NCBI RefSeq assembly: GCF_003217515.1
Contig: NZ_QJSX01000019.1
Coordinates: 1 to 59,988 of the forward strand
Length of the DNA: 59,988 bases
Reading direction: 5' to 3'
Origin: Deinococcus yavapaiensis KR-236
GTDB lineage: Bacteria; Deinococcota; Deinococci; Deinococcales; Deinococcaceae
Positions 1 through 9,369 of the stretch are shown in pieces (the first letter of the stretch is position 1; every line of letters begins with the position of its first letter). The translations under genes were made by a program, and so were the position numbers. Under the pieces are notes generated by a model that did not search any database, was not told where the DNA came from, and worked only from the letters and a program-made list of their open reading frames with translations.

Positions 1-55
1 GCAGGTCGTAACCGCCGTCTCGCTGCAAGTCATATAACGTTACCAATCTGGCCAT
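1..55 (-). CDS. 5' end of a gene cut by the window edge, function unknown
   Basis: On the minus strand an ATG at 55 is preceded by a strong Shine-Dalgarno run (GGAGAGGAG, 4 nt before the ATG). It opens a frame that runs off the window after 18 codons, beginning MARLVTLYDLQRDG. The strong ribosome site and lack of stops support a real start. There is too little sequence to name a product. It would lie downstream of, and in the same direction as, the small minus-strand genes to its right. Confidence 0.5.
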   Translation of the reverse strand, partial: MARLVTLYDLQRDGGYDL

Positions 56-400
56 GTCGCTCCTCTCCAGCCTTCCTTCGGCTGCTTGGCATAGTGTGGG
101 TGGATACGAAGCCTAGAAGAATCGAATTTTGCCAAGACGATTTGAGGACCTTCTCAATGCTCCTGCGGTTTACCCCAAGACAGCCTCAATCGGCGCCGAT
201 CCCCGCGCGGTGGTCGCGGCATGAGCACTGCTGCAGTACGACGGTGCGAAGCGGCGCGATGGAACGAGCGCGCCGATCCACGTGACGACCACTGCAGGTT
301 ACTCGGGCGGACCTCGATGTCCTGGTGAAGCGAACGCTGGCGTGAGGATCACGTCATGGAGCGGGAATGTTGGCAGCCTGGGCGCGCATCACCTTCAGGC
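56..400. other. gap with no supported gene
   Basis: Apart from the ribosome-binding site of the partial gene at 1-55, I see no gene here. A 63-codon plus-strand frame at 94-285 has no start signal and an unlikely composition. Confidence 0.4.
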
Positions 401-730
401 TCAACTGCCTTGAAGGCCGCTCGACGTCGCGCGCTCCAAGAGCTTGAGATCGTCGAGTCCACGTAGGTCCATCGAGACGTCCGGTACGTACTGGACGATT
501 TCCGCGTAGCCTTCGTACACGTCCACGCTATCGATCGGCGTGATTCGTACGTACGTCTCGCCCTTGAACAACCGCGCGAACTCGACGCCCGTCTTGTGCT
601 GTGCGTCGGCGCGCGGCAGTTGCTGAACCTGAAGGTTCCAGTGATGAGCAAGCACACGTAGCGACCCAGGGTAGATTTCCCCCTCCATCACGACTTGGCA
701 AGCGACAGCGACATCTTGTTGAAGGGGCAT
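401..730 (-). CDS. Hypothetical protein (109 aa)
   Basis: I do not recognise the family. The 109-residue product has a balanced composition with mixed strand and helix character (for example GETYVRITPIDSVDVYEGYA) and no signal peptide or membrane segment. The start at 730 is supported by a TAAACT box 5 nt before the ATG, the leaderless layout seen at other genes in this window. A second minus-strand frame over the same bases (349-657) is arginine- and serine-rich and is judged a shadow. It is separated from its right neighbour by about 360 bases with no intact gene. Confidence 0.55.
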   Translation of the reverse strand: MPLQQDVAVACQVVMEGEIYPGSLRVLAHHWNLQVQQLPRADAQHKTGVEFARLFKGETYVRITPIDSVDVYEGYAEIVQYVPDVSMDLRGLDDLKLLERATSSGLQGS

Positions 731-823
731 AGGTCAGTTTATTGAATTCGGTGACTTGATAGTTCTACGGTCCGTGCCTCTATCCTTAAGGTAGGGCGTT
801 AAAGACCATGTACCCCTCGTCAT

Positions 824-970
824 TCAGGAAGCCTTGCAAGCAAAAAGTCTCTTCAAAGCCTCGATAAGGTGATCTTCGAAAAAGAATGTGGGTGCGTCGG
901 CAAAACGATCGAGCCATGGACAAGCAGTGGCCGAGTCGAATCGACGGAAACGGCCGCTTGTCGTACTCGT
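824..970 (-). pseudogene. Possible 3' fragment of a lost gene
   Basis: A minus-strand frame ending at 824 reads ...CPWLDRFADAPTFFFEDHL and then ALKRLFACKAS before its stop, which looks like natural protein. It is closed upstream by a stop near 975 and has no usable start codon or ribosome site. It may be the tail of a broken gene. The rest of 731-1090 holds nothing else I can support. Confidence 0.25.
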
Positions 971-1090
971 GGCTCATCGCAGCGCGTGACTCGCTTTGCC
1001 TACCCTGCCGCCTCTTCGATCGGCGAGCACGACGGACGTGCATTGTCAAATGTTGATGGCGCCCTCATGCCCTCCCAAGGAGGGTTGCCG

Positions 1091-1312
1091 TCAGGAGTGG
1101 GACGCCAAGTCGTCCGTCGACTCGATTCGAGGCTCCTCGAGAAGGGCGGCCAACCGATCGATTATGTCGTGGTACGCGGACGCTCGCCCGTCGTGCCAAG
1201 CTCGGCGTCGTTCGTCCGCTTCCTGCTGCCCTTGCGTGCGCTCTTCGAGGTCGTACTGCCGCATGTGAGTCAACAAAGCTTGAAGTTCGCGGTTCATGTC
1301 GTTTTCATTCAC
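1091..1312 (-). CDS. Small helical hypothetical protein (73 aa)
   Basis: The product is highly charged and predicted helical (RELQALLTHMRQYDLEER, then QQEADERRR), suggesting a coiled coil or helical bundle. No known family is recognised. A longer reading starts at 1321, but the AAGAGGAG ribosome site fits the GTG at 1312 better (spacing about 8 nt), so that start is chosen. There is no membrane segment or signal peptide. The gene lies between other small minus-strand genes, and its function is unknown. Confidence 0.5.
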   Translation of the reverse strand: MNENDMNRELQALLTHMRQYDLEERTQGQQEADERRRAWHDGRASAYHDIIDRLAALLEEPRIESTDDLASHS

Positions 1313-1430
1313 CTGGATCACTCCTCTTGAGATGTGAATCTTCGCGCCGTCGATGGGGGCGCGAAGATTCTCGGCGAGCGCGGCGTGACGAAGGCGAACA
1401 CTGGCCTTCGCCGTGACGCTCGCCTCGTCG

Positions 1431-1868
1431 TCAAACTCGGTAGATGTTGAGTTGCCCGACGTACCGCACGTTGATCAAGCGTAAATGCTGAAGGTGCTCG
1501 AGAAATCGAAGAACCCGGGCGAGGGGCAGGCGGCACGTCGACGCGATCTTCTGTGCGGTGTTCGGCCCTCGATTCAAAAAGGCGAGAATGGCGCGCGCGT
1601 CGTCGGGCAAGGCATCCGAGGAGCCTTCGGAGGACTTCGTCTCGAGCACGGTGAGCTTGAGGGTGGGGGGGCCTTCCACGTTCGGTCGTCGCTGCAACGC
1701 GCCGTTGGAGAGCAGTTCATGCGCGGCCAAGTTGAACAGCCACGGTCGCAGTCCCGACGCTTGCTGAAGCGCCTCCGCCGTGGCGTCGTCTTGACTTGAC
1801 AGTAGGCCGGTCAAGACGTCGCAGGCGTCGCTGAGATCTTGCGGCGTCATGTTGTGAGGCCGCTTCAT
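1431..1868 (-). CDS. Winged-helix-like hypothetical protein (145 aa)
   Basis: Two helix-turn-helix-like segments can be read. One is near residues 15-60 (DLSDACDVLTGLLSSQDDAT onward, ending in LLSNGALQRRP). The second is near 90-145 (DARAILAFLNRGPNTAQKIA, then a strand-like RLINVRYVGQLNIYRV end). This layout resembles tandem winged-helix domains, so a DNA-binding or regulatory role is inferred, not shown. The start at 1868 has a good Shine-Dalgarno (GGAGGGTCTCG before ATG). No partner gene is evident. Confidence 0.6.
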   Translation of the reverse strand: MKRPHNMTPQDLSDACDVLTGLLSSQDDATAEALQQASGLRPWLFNLAAHELLSNGALQRRPNVEGPPTLKLTVLETKSSEGSSDALPDDARAILAFLNRGPNTAQKIASTCRLPLARVLRFLEHLQHLRLINVRYVGQLNIYRV

Positions 1869-2136
1869 CGAGACCCTCCGGCGCCAAGAAGCGGCGTTCG
1901 TGGAAAGCGAGGCGACCCGGCAGTGTTCGAACCCGACGTGGAAGTGTTGGCGAAGTCGAGAACGACGTACGATCGTAAGAAACAGGAGCTATGCATTCAG
2001 GCGCCTCCTTGGCAGGGCCGTAACGGGAGGCGGGAGTTGGCACGCGAACCGGACTTGATACGAGGGTAAGTATAGACGTTCGTGCCCGAAGTTACCGTCA
2101 CACGGTCGCCTTTTCACATTTCGGGAATCTGTAGGT

Positions 2137-2358
2137 TCAGACTCCTTCCGGCCTGGGAGGCTCCAACTGCTCGTGGATGTCGTAGGACACCACGTGCCAA
2201 GGCGCGATCACCCGCTCGACGCCCGCAGACACTGTGAAAGCGATCAGCTTGTCACGTTGCTCGATGCGTTGGCGGATTTCGAAGAGGTCGGTCGCGTCGA
2301 AGGCGATGGACGAGATGGTGTCGCCGTTCACGAGGTGGAAGGTCACGGTGTATCGCAT
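2137..2358 (-). CDS. Small conserved-looking hypothetical protein (73 aa)
   Basis: The product begins MRYTVTFHLVNGDTISSIAF and looks like a compact alpha/beta protein of beta strands followed by a helix (ATDLFEIRQRIEQRDKLIAF). I do not recognise the family. An AAGGTGGGAGG run sits directly before the ATG. The flanks (1869-2136 and 2359-2631) hold no other gene that I can support. Confidence 0.5.
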   Translation of the reverse strand: MRYTVTFHLVNGDTISSIAFDATDLFEIRQRIEQRDKLIAFTVSAGVERVIAPWHVVSYDIHEQLEPPRPEGV

Positions 2359-2631
2359 CCTCCCACCTTACGCCTCGGCTCCTTGCCTCATCGCATGACT
2401 TGGCGACGAAACCCGCGTCAAGCGGCAGAGTGAAGTGTTGCCTTCGCCGGAAGTGGACGAGCAGCCTGCTCGCCACGCCACGACCTTTCGGCACACCGGC
2501 GAATCGATCTCAGCGCCCACCGCCGCCCGCTCCGTCGTTTCGCACGGCGGGACGCGAGGGCGTCGTGCACGAGATGCTGCGGCCGTCGGTCGAACGGTAC
2601 ATCGACGGTTCGGCCGACGTCACCCGCCCAG

Positions 2632-4938
2632 TTATTGACCGGTCGCCCAGTAGGCCAGCTCGGTGCGGTTGCGCAGCCCTGACTTCGACAGCATGTTCGA
2701 GACGTGCTTGCTGACCGTCGTCGGACTGATGTCGAGCAGCTTCGCAATTCGTCGGTCCGGGTGTCCCTGGGCGACGAGCGCCAACACCTGCTTCTCTCGC
2801 ATCGTCAAGCCGGCCAAGTCCGCTCGCAGCATTCCCTCTTCACGCTTCGGAGCTCTCGGGCCGCTTCGTGCGGCCTTCGACTCGTGCGCTTCGAGCCAAG
2901 CGTGCACCTCGGCCGACACCTCGTCGAACTCCAACGTGCGGCCCAGCGTCCACGCGGCTTGGTACGCCGCGCCGAGCTTCACCTTCAAGTCCTCGTCGAT
3001 CTGGCGAGCGTGCCGCTCGAAGCACACGTCCCACGGCTCACCCGAACGCGTTCGCATCGCTTCGCCGCACCCCACCATCTTCGCGGCGAGCTCGAACTGC
3101 CCGTCGTCGCGCACGTGAAACGCGATCATGTGCAGCAACGTGAAACGCAGCAGGGCGTTCGGCACGTTCGCCGCGCGCCGCCACGCTTCTTGCAGCAAGG
3201 AAAAGGACTCTTCCGGGCGCCCCAGCAAGTACGCGACCCACCCTCGAATGCCGATCGCGAACGCCGCGCCGGACTCGTACGGCAAGGTTTCGCACAGCAC
3301 CCGCCCTTCGTCGAGGTACGGCACGGCGAGGGCAGGCTGGTCGAGCCGCATGTACAGCACGGCGATGACGTTCAGCACGGTCTGGAGCATCTGCGCGTCG
3401 TTCATGGACCGCGCGAGGGCTTCTTGCTCGAAAGCCAATCGCAAGGCGTGCTCGTGGTCGCCCGTTCTCGAGTACACGTGCGCCAAGCTCATCAAGGTGT
3501 ACGCTTCGCTTTCCTTGTTGCTCGCCGCGCGGAACAACTCCAGGGCCGCTTGAAGCGCTTCGCGCGCTTCGTCGAAGCGCTTCAGGATCGTCGCCATCAA
3601 GCCGAGTTGCGCGAGGATCCGGGCGTGAAGATCGGGGTGCGCGCGCAAGTCGGGCAAAGCGCGAACTCGCGTGAGCCAAGCGTGGCGACGCGGCGTCATG
3701 TCGTGCCCCCAATAACGGCCGAGGGCGAGGACCATGCGCGCACTTTCCGAGGCGCGGCGCGCTTTCAGCAGCCACTCGAGGGCGGCGTGCAAGTTGGCGT
3801 CCTCCACCGCCAAGCGCGCGCGCCACTCTGGATGCAGCAACTCCCCGTAGCCTTCCGAGCTTTCGGCGAGGCGCAAGAAGAAGGTCGCGTGCCGCGCTCG
3901 CATGACCTCCGCCTCGTTCGCGCCCAGAAGTTCCTCGGCAAATTCACGAATCGGTTCGAGAAGGCGCCACCGAGGCTCCGGGCCTTGCGCGGATTGCACG
4001 AGGCTGTGCTCCACGAGGCGAATCAGCGCCCCGCGCACGGCGGCGCGGTCGCACACGGCTTCGAGCGCGGGCAAGGTGAATCCGCCGACGAACGCGCCGC
4101 ACGCCCGGAAGACGTCGCGCTCCCCTTCGGTCAGCAGATCGTAGCTCCACGCGATGGTTTCGCGGAGAGAGGCGCCGTGATGTGGACCGTCCCGAGGTCC
4201 GTCGGCGAGCACGTCAAGCTGGTGGTCGAGCCACGTGAGCAACCCTTCGAGGGGCACGACGCGCAAACGCGCGGCGGCAAGTTCGAGCGCCAGCGGGACG
4301 CCGTCGAGTTGCTCGCACAATCCCTCGACGGCCGTGCAGTTCGACGAGGTGAGCTTGAATTGCGGCTCCACGGCCTCGACGCGCTCCACGAACAGCCTCA
4401 CCGCCGCGCATTCACGATTCGTCTTGTCGTCTCGGGGAAGTTCGAGCGGACCGATCGGAATGACGTGCTCGCCGCGCAAGCGCAACGCGACGCGGCTCGT
4501 GGCGAGCACTCGCAGGCCCGGAACGCGGGCGAGCACGTCGCCGAGGTCTCCGGCCGCGTCGACGACTTGCTCGAAGTTGTCGAGCACCACGAGAATGCCG
4601 CGCGCGCCGATCGTTTCGGCAATGGCGTCGGCGAGCGACACGGCGGTGGACGCGTCGCTTTTCAAAGCGGACGCGATTTTGGGCAGGACGTCCGAGGCTT
4701 CCCGCAGCGGCGCGAGATCCACCCACACCGCGCCAAGGTCGAAGTCAGCCGCGACGCGCTCGAAGAGGTCGAGGGCGAGGCGTGTCTTGCCGATGCCGCC
4801 CGGACCGCGCAAGGTCACAAGCCGTACGTCTGGGCGGGCGAGGAGGTCTCGGGCGAGGGCGAGCTCACGCTCGCGCCCGACGAGCGGCGGCAGGTACGCT
4901 CGAATGGTTGAACCGACGCTGCTGGCGTGGCGCTCCAT
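2632..4938 (-). CDS. STAND ATPase regulator with C-terminal LuxR-type HTH (768 aa)
   Basis: The N-terminal part is an NB-ARC/STAND-type ATPase. It has a Walker A GPGGIGKT near residues 45-52 and a Walker B-like ILVVLDNFEQV near 115-125. A long helical repeat region with TPR character follows (about 400-650). The last 65 residues are a LuxR/GerE helix-turn-helix (LTMREKQVLALVAQGHPDRR and ISPTTVSKHVSNML). Family knowledge: such proteins switch on transcription when ATP and a ligand or partner drive oligomerisation; the target is unknown. The start at 4938 fits a leaderless promoter (TACACT 5 nt before ATG). It is divergent from another large ATPase regulator at 5239. Confidence 0.88.
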   Translation of the reverse strand: MERHASSVGSTIRAYLPPLVGRERELALARDLLARPDVRLVTLRGPGGIGKTRLALDLFERVAADFDLGAVWVDLAPLREASDVLPKIASALKSDASTAVSLADAIAETIGARGILVVLDNFEQVVDAAGDLGDVLARVPGLRVLATSRVALRLRGEHVIPIGPLELPRDDKTNRECAAVRLFVERVEAVEPQFKLTSSNCTAVEGLCEQLDGVPLALELAAARLRVVPLEGLLTWLDHQLDVLADGPRDGPHHGASLRETIAWSYDLLTEGERDVFRACGAFVGGFTLPALEAVCDRAAVRGALIRLVEHSLVQSAQGPEPRWRLLEPIREFAEELLGANEAEVMRARHATFFLRLAESSEGYGELLHPEWRARLAVEDANLHAALEWLLKARRASESARMVLALGRYWGHDMTPRRHAWLTRVRALPDLRAHPDLHARILAQLGLMATILKRFDEAREALQAALELFRAASNKESEAYTLMSLAHVYSRTGDHEHALRLAFEQEALARSMNDAQMLQTVLNVIAVLYMRLDQPALAVPYLDEGRVLCETLPYESGAAFAIGIRGWVAYLLGRPEESFSLLQEAWRRAANVPNALLRFTLLHMIAFHVRDDGQFELAAKMVGCGEAMRTRSGEPWDVCFERHARQIDEDLKVKLGAAYQAAWTLGRTLEFDEVSAEVHAWLEAHESKAARSGPRAPKREEGMLRADLAGLTMREKQVLALVAQGHPDRRIAKLLDISPTTVSKHVSNMLSKSGLRNRTELAYWATGQ

Positions 4939-5238
4939 GGTTCAGTGTAATTCGCTCGCGAAACGCTGTGGTTAGACGAGCGGCACGCGGGCATCGGGGC
5001 GAAATGGCGTGGGCACGTGGGGCATCACGTTGGACGTCGACCGGAAGGTGCTGGCCGACCGGACCATGAAACGATAATGCGAGTGCGTCGTGCCGCGTTT
5101 TCGACTCGACGGGAAGCAAGGCGCCACCTTCGTCCTACGGTCGAACCGCACGCCAGTGGACTTCGAAGGGAAAACGCGGCGTGCCGTGCAACGCGGCGGC
5201 CTTCTCGTCGAGCGTTCGGGAAAGGCGCATACTACACC
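4939..5238. promoter_or_regulatory. Divergent promoter region between two STAND regulators
   Basis: The 300-bp gap separates divergent genes. On the minus strand TACACT (4944-4949) lies 5 nt before the ATG at 4938. On the plus strand CATACT lies about 5 nt before the ATG at 5239. Both fit leaderless -10 elements. No clear operator repeat was seen. Confidence 0.4.
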
Positions 5239-8200
5239 ATGAACAGCAGCGTGAGCCTGGTTTCGCGCCGCCTGAGGGCTTTCACGGCGCGGCGGGCCGG
5301 ACTGGCCGTCTGCCTTCAAGGCGCGCCGGGCATCGGCAAGTCCTACGCCGCCACCGCGATGCTGCGCGAAACGCCTTGCTGGTCGGTGACCGTGCCCGCG
5401 GCGCTTCCGCTCGCGCAACTCCTCGCGGCGCTGCCGGTCCCCAAGCAGCCCGCCGTTTGGCTGGAACGCGCCTTGAAGCGCGTTCGGGAAGGGCCGGAGT
5501 TGAGCTTGGACGAAGCGTCGGCGTTGATCGCCGGGGTGCTCGCGGCCGGCGCGCCCCTCGTGCTTCACGTCGAGGACTTGCACGACGCTCCGGAGCGAAT
5601 CGAATTCTGGCAGCGACTGGCCCTCGGCGTGGTTCGCACGCACGGCGTGTGCCTCTTGACGACGAGCCGCACCGAACTGCCCGCGCCGTTCGAACGCGTG
5701 ACGCTCGATCCGCTGGACCGTCATGGCTCGGACGCCTTGCTGCAAGCGAAGGCGGGCGCCACCCTGCCTGCCGAGGCCTTGTCTTGGCTGTTCGCGCGAG
5801 CGGCGGGAAATCCGCTGTTCACCCTGGAGTACTTTCGCTTGCTCGCCCGCCGAGGTCACCTGTGGAACGACGGGCAACGGTGGCGTTGGCGCGCACCGTC
5901 CGAGCATGTCATGCCGTTGACGGTGGAAGCGCTCATCGAGCAAGTTCTGCATGGCGCCGTCGACACGCCCGCGCTCGAACAGGCGCTCGGCACTCGGGCG
6001 CTTCTCGGCTCGATCGCTGACGAGGCGCTTTGGGCACATGTCGCGGCGCTGTCACCCGAAGCGCTGCGAGAGGCGAAGGACACCTTGGAACTTCGAGGTG
6101 TCCTGATCGGTCGTGACTTCGCGCACCCTTTGTATGGTGAGGTCGCACGGGGCGCCCTGTCCGCCGTGGAACGCCAAGCGCTGGCTCGACGGGCGCTACA
6201 AAGAATGGCTGACGATCCACGAAGCGCAGCGCTCTTGGTGGAAGAGGCGGCCTTGGAGGCGCCCGACACCGCCTCGTGGTTCGAAGCGGCGGCGCGGGCC
6301 GCGCGTGACGCCAACGAGGAGGTGCACGCCGCGCGCTTCACGGCCCGCGCCGCCGAGCACACGACGGGCGCGCGGCGCATGACGCTCGCGTTGGAAGCCG
6401 CCCGCGTTTTGCGAGACGTCGATTCGAGCGAAGCGCAGCGACTCGCCGAGATGGCGCTTCTCGCCTTGCCCGACGACGAGAGGCCCGTGCTCATGCTTGC
6501 CGAACTGCTCGCGTCTCAAGGCCGAGTGCGCGAAGCGGAACGCGCCTTGACCCGACTTCCCGAACGGCAGCGGCAAGGCGCGTCCTGGTTGGCTCGCCGT
6601 ATGTTGCTGCGCGCCGCCGCCCAGGACGAGTCGGGCGTGCTGGACTTGTGGACCGAGTACCTCGAGCTCGAGGTCGCCGCGAACGCGAAGGTGACCACAG
6701 CCGTCGCGTTCGCGTTGACGCGGCACGGGCGAAGCGACGAGGCCTTTACGCTGGTCACGCGGACCTTGGAGCAAGCGCGGCCCGACGTGCGGACGTCTTG
6801 CGAGCTCATCAACATCTTGGGCATGATTCGCTACAACCGCAACGATTTCGTGGGCGCGGCGCACGAGTACGGACGCGCGCTGCAATGCGCGCGCGCCGCG
6901 CGACTTCCTCAATTGGAAGCGTTGTATCTCGGCAACCGCGCGATGGCGCTCGGAGAGCTCGGCCGTGTTCACGAGCGCGTCGCGGACTTGGAAGCGAGCG
7001 TGCGCATGCAAATCGAAGGTGGACACGTGCTGCAAGCCGTTCGGATGCAAGTTGCCGTCGCGGACGCTTGGCTCGACCTCGCGGAGTACGAACGAGCCGA
7101 GGAGTTGCTGCTGAGTTGTCGGGACGTGCTTTCGCGCATCGCGCCGTCCGATCACCTCATCGAATGCGAGTATCGACTCAGCGTGCTGTACCGAGATTGG
7201 GCGTCGCCTCACGCGCCCATCCTCGCGATCAAGCACGCCCGCGCCGCGTTGCACCTCGCGCGTCTCGTCGAAAATCCGCGCAAGATCGCTTGGAGTTTGG
7301 GGTACGCGGCGATCGCCGAGGCGCGTTTCGGCAACGCCCGCGAAAGTGAAGCGTTGGCCCAAGAGGCGTTGACGCTCGCGACGAGCCTTCAAACGCCCGG
7401 GCAGATCGGCTTGGCGCGCTTCGCGCTCGCCCACGCGCTCGAAGCGCTCGGGCACCTCCAGCAAGCCCTTCGGTGCTTCGAGGCCGTGGCGGCGGCGCTC
7501 GAGGCGCAAGGCATCACCGACGCCGCGCACGAAGTCGGGTTGGAAGCCGACCGCCTCGCGCAGCGCGAGGTGAGCGCCGCGCAACGCTTCGCGTGGTTCG
7601 AGGCGCGGGGCATGGCGAACATGGCGCGCATCGCGCGGCGGTACTTTCCTCAGCTTGGGCGAGACGAGCTCGGCGCGGCGCTCCCGGAGGTCGCGGGAAC
7701 GCCCGAGCCGGTCCTCGCGGCACGGCTGGACGTGCTGGGCGATTTGCGGTTCTCGGCGGCGGGCTCGCCGCGTTCGGTGCGGGGGCGGCGCCGCCGAGAA
7801 GTCTTGGCGATGCTCGCCGAGGCGCGTCTCGCGGGCCGCAGCGAGGTGGCTCGGCTCGATTTGCAAGACGCGCTCTATCCGGGCGTTCCCGACGCGCAGG
7901 CGAGCGCCGCCTTGCGGGACGTCGTGCATCAATTGCGCGTGGAGTGCGGCGCAGGCGCCGTGCTCACCACGCCCGGCGGTTACCGCTTGGGCCGCGTTTC
8001 ACTCGACGCCGAGGAGTTCCTGACGAGCGGTGACACCCGCTTGTGGCGCGGTCCGTACTTGACGGGCCTTCAAGTCGACACGAGCGAGGTGATCGTCGGG
8101 GAAGCGTTGCACGCCGCGCTGCGCGAGCGAACCGAGGCGATCTTGCACGACGATCCGACCGAAGCGGCGCGCGTCGCTCGGCTGTTGCTGACCGCCGACC

Positions 8201-8373
8201 CGTACGACCGCGCCGCGCTGCACCTCGCCTTGCGAGCCCTTCGCGGCAGTCGGAACCACAAAAGCCTGAGTCGGACGTACCACTTGGCGCGCGTCCGCTT
8301 CGAGGACGTCGGCGAGCACCTTCCCGAGCGCTGGGCGGATTTCTTGGCGCAGCCGATCGGCGCGGCTCCCTGA
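5239..8373 (+). CDS. AAA/STAND ATPase with TPR repeats and C-terminal SARP-like/BTAD transcription domain (1044 aa)
   Basis: Walker A GAPGIGKS lies near residues 28-35 and a Walker B-like LVLHVEDLHDAPERI about 80 residues later. The middle is a long TPR-type helical array. The C-terminal 230 residues contain a winged-helix segment (RRRREVLAMLAEARLAGRSE, LYPGVPDAQASAALRDVVHQ) followed by a bacterial transcriptional activator (BTAD) helical domain. This is the SARP/LAL architecture with the DNA-binding end at the C terminus. The frame is open from 5017, but the upstream 74 codons are arginine-rich and lack a start signal; a CATACT box just upstream favours 5239. The regulated genes are unknown. 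The secreted-protein genes just downstream on the same strand are possible targets. Confidence 0.8.
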   Translation: MNSSVSLVSRRLRAFTARRAGLAVCLQGAPGIGKSYAATAMLRETPCWSVTVPAALPLAQLLAALPVPKQPAVWLERALKRVREGPELSLDEASALIAGVLAAGAPLVLHVEDLHDAPERIEFWQRLALGVVRTHGVCLLTTSRTELPAPFERVTLDPLDRHGSDALLQAKAGATLPAEALSWLFARAAGNPLFTLEYFRLLARRGHLWNDGQRWRWRAPSEHVMPLTVEALIEQVLHGAVDTPALEQALGTRALLGSIADEALWAHVAALSPEALREAKDTLELRGVLIGRDFAHPLYGEVARGALSAVERQALARRALQRMADDPRSAALLVEEAALEAPDTASWFEAAARAARDANEEVHAARFTARAAEHTTGARRMTLALEAARVLRDVDSSEAQRLAEMALLALPDDERPVLMLAELLASQGRVREAERALTRLPERQRQGASWLARRMLLRAAAQDESGVLDLWTEYLELEVAANAKVTTAVAFALTRHGRSDEAFTLVTRTLEQARPDVRTSCELINILGMIRYNRNDFVGAAHEYGRALQCARAARLPQLEALYLGNRAMALGELGRVHERVADLEASVRMQIEGGHVLQAVRMQVAVADAWLDLAEYERAEELLLSCRDVLSRIAPSDHLIECEYRLSVLYRDWASPHAPILAIKHARAALHLARLVENPRKIAWSLGYAAIAEARFGNARESEALAQEALTLATSLQTPGQIGLARFALAHALEALGHLQQALRCFEAVAAALEAQGITDAAHEVGLEADRLAQREVSAAQRFAWFEARGMANMARIARRYFPQLGRDELGAALPEVAGTPEPVLAARLDVLGDLRFSAAGSPRSVRGRRRREVLAMLAEARLAGRSEVARLDLQDALYPGVPDAQASAALRDVVHQLRVECGAGAVLTTPGGYRLGRVSLDAEEFLTSGDTRLWRGPYLTGLQVDTSEVIVGEALHAALRERTEAILHDDPTEAARVARLLLTADPYDRAALHLALRALRGSRNHKSLSRTYHLARVRFEDVGEHLPERWADFLAQPIGAAP

Positions 8374-8545
8374 TTCTCTGACGCGCGTCTCGCGCACCTC
8401 GGATCACCCTCGAGAGGAAAGGAGGGGCGATCCGGGCTTGTTTCGGGGTCGAAGTACGCGCTCGCCCATCGGCACGTCGCCATGTCATGTGAGCCCTCGG
8501 TCCACGCGCGGCTCACCGCAAAGAACGCAAAGAACCGGAGACGAC

Positions 8546-9046
8546 ATGAACAACCACGTCGCGTCCCTCGGCGTCGTGCTCCTCGGGCTCGTCGCGTCGC
8601 TCGCCCACGCGCAAACGTCATCGCAGACGTACTACCGGCTGCAACTCAAATCCAACGGGCAGTACCTCGACGCCGATCACTGCACGGCCACCATCGGCCT
8701 CAATCCGGGTTCGACGTACGCGGCGGGCGCTTGCCAAGCTTGGCGTCTGGTCTCGGCGGGCGGCGGGTGGTACCGACTGCAACTCAAGTCCAACGGCCAG
8801 TACCTCGACGCGGCGTACTGCTCGGCGCCCATCACCCTCAACCCCGGCTCGACGTACGCGGACGGAGCGTGTCAATTGTGGCGTCTCGTGCCCGCCGGCA
8901 ATGGTTGGAGCCGCCTTCAACTCAAGATCAACCTCAACTACCTCGACTTGAATCACTGCGAAGGACCGCTCGCCTTGAATCCCGGTTCGACCTACGCCAA
9001 CGGCGACTGCCAATTGTGGCGGCTCGTGCGGATGCCCCGTCCTTGA
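8546..9046 (+). CDS. Secreted protein with three lectin-like repeats (166 aa)
   Basis: A signal peptide (MNNHVASLGVVLLGLVASLA, cleavage likely after AHA) precedes three repeats of about 42 residues. Each follows the pattern YRLQLKSNGQYLD...C....LNPGSTYA.G.CQ.WRLV. The Q.W motif and repeat size resemble ricin-type beta-trefoil lectin subdomains, three of which make one trefoil, so sugar binding outside the cell is inferred. Each repeat has two conserved cysteines that could pair. The start is set by CCGGAG 5 nt before ATG; the frame extends upstream but without a signal. It heads a four-gene plus-strand group. Confidence 0.75.
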   Translation: MNNHVASLGVVLLGLVASLAHAQTSSQTYYRLQLKSNGQYLDADHCTATIGLNPGSTYAAGACQAWRLVSAGGGWYRLQLKSNGQYLDAAYCSAPITLNPGSTYADGACQLWRLVPAGNGWSRLQLKINLNYLDLNHCEGPLALNPGSTYANGDCQLWRLVRMPRP

Positions 9047-9105
9047 ACGGGACGCCGCGCGCCACGATGGCCGCTCCAGCTCGAAGACCGAAGGAGCTTG
9101 ACGAC

Positions 9106-9369
9106 GTGAATGAGGATGTTCCGGGGAAAGGTGGGGCGGGCACGAGCGGCGACGTGGCATACCGACTTTGCCCACGCTGCCTTCGAGCGGTCCCGCTCCA
9201 CTCTCGCGAGCAGTACTGCGTGAACGACGGAGCGCGCCTCCTCGAAGGCTGCCCTCGGTGCGGCGAGCCGATCACCTCGCCGTACGCCCACTTCTGCGCG
9301 CGTTGCGGAGAAGCCTTGTCCTTTCGCGTCGACAACGACGCGGACTCCTACTTCAGGAGGTCGACGTGA
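9106..9369 (+). CDS. Zinc-ribbon protein (87 aa)
   Basis: The sequence shows a CPRC pair with a following C, then CPRC and CARC pairs (YRLCPRCLRAVPLHSREQYC; LEGCPRCGEPI; HFCARCGEAL), giving two zinc-ribbon-like knuckles as in double-zinc-ribbon proteins. Metal binding is inferred from the spacing. There is no signal peptide, so it is probably cytoplasmic, unlike its neighbours. GTG at 9106 is chosen because GAAGGAG lies 8 nt upstream; an ATG at 9067 is an in-frame alternative. Its stop overlaps the start of the next gene (GTGA), so the two are translationally coupled. Confidence 0.6.
   Translation: MNEDVPGKGGAGTSGDVAYRLCPRCLRAVPLHSREQYCVNDGARLLEGCPRCGEPITSPYAHFCARCGEALSFRVDNDADSYFRRST

Noticed and set aside
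2704..4911. Long plus-strand open frame opposite the LuxR-type regulator
   Set aside because: It is arginine- and glutamine-rich with no domain and mirrors the third-codon GC bias of the real gene on the other strand.
6196..7932. 578-codon minus frame over the SARP/STAND regulator
   Set aside because: Antisense shadow with atypical composition; no ribosome site.
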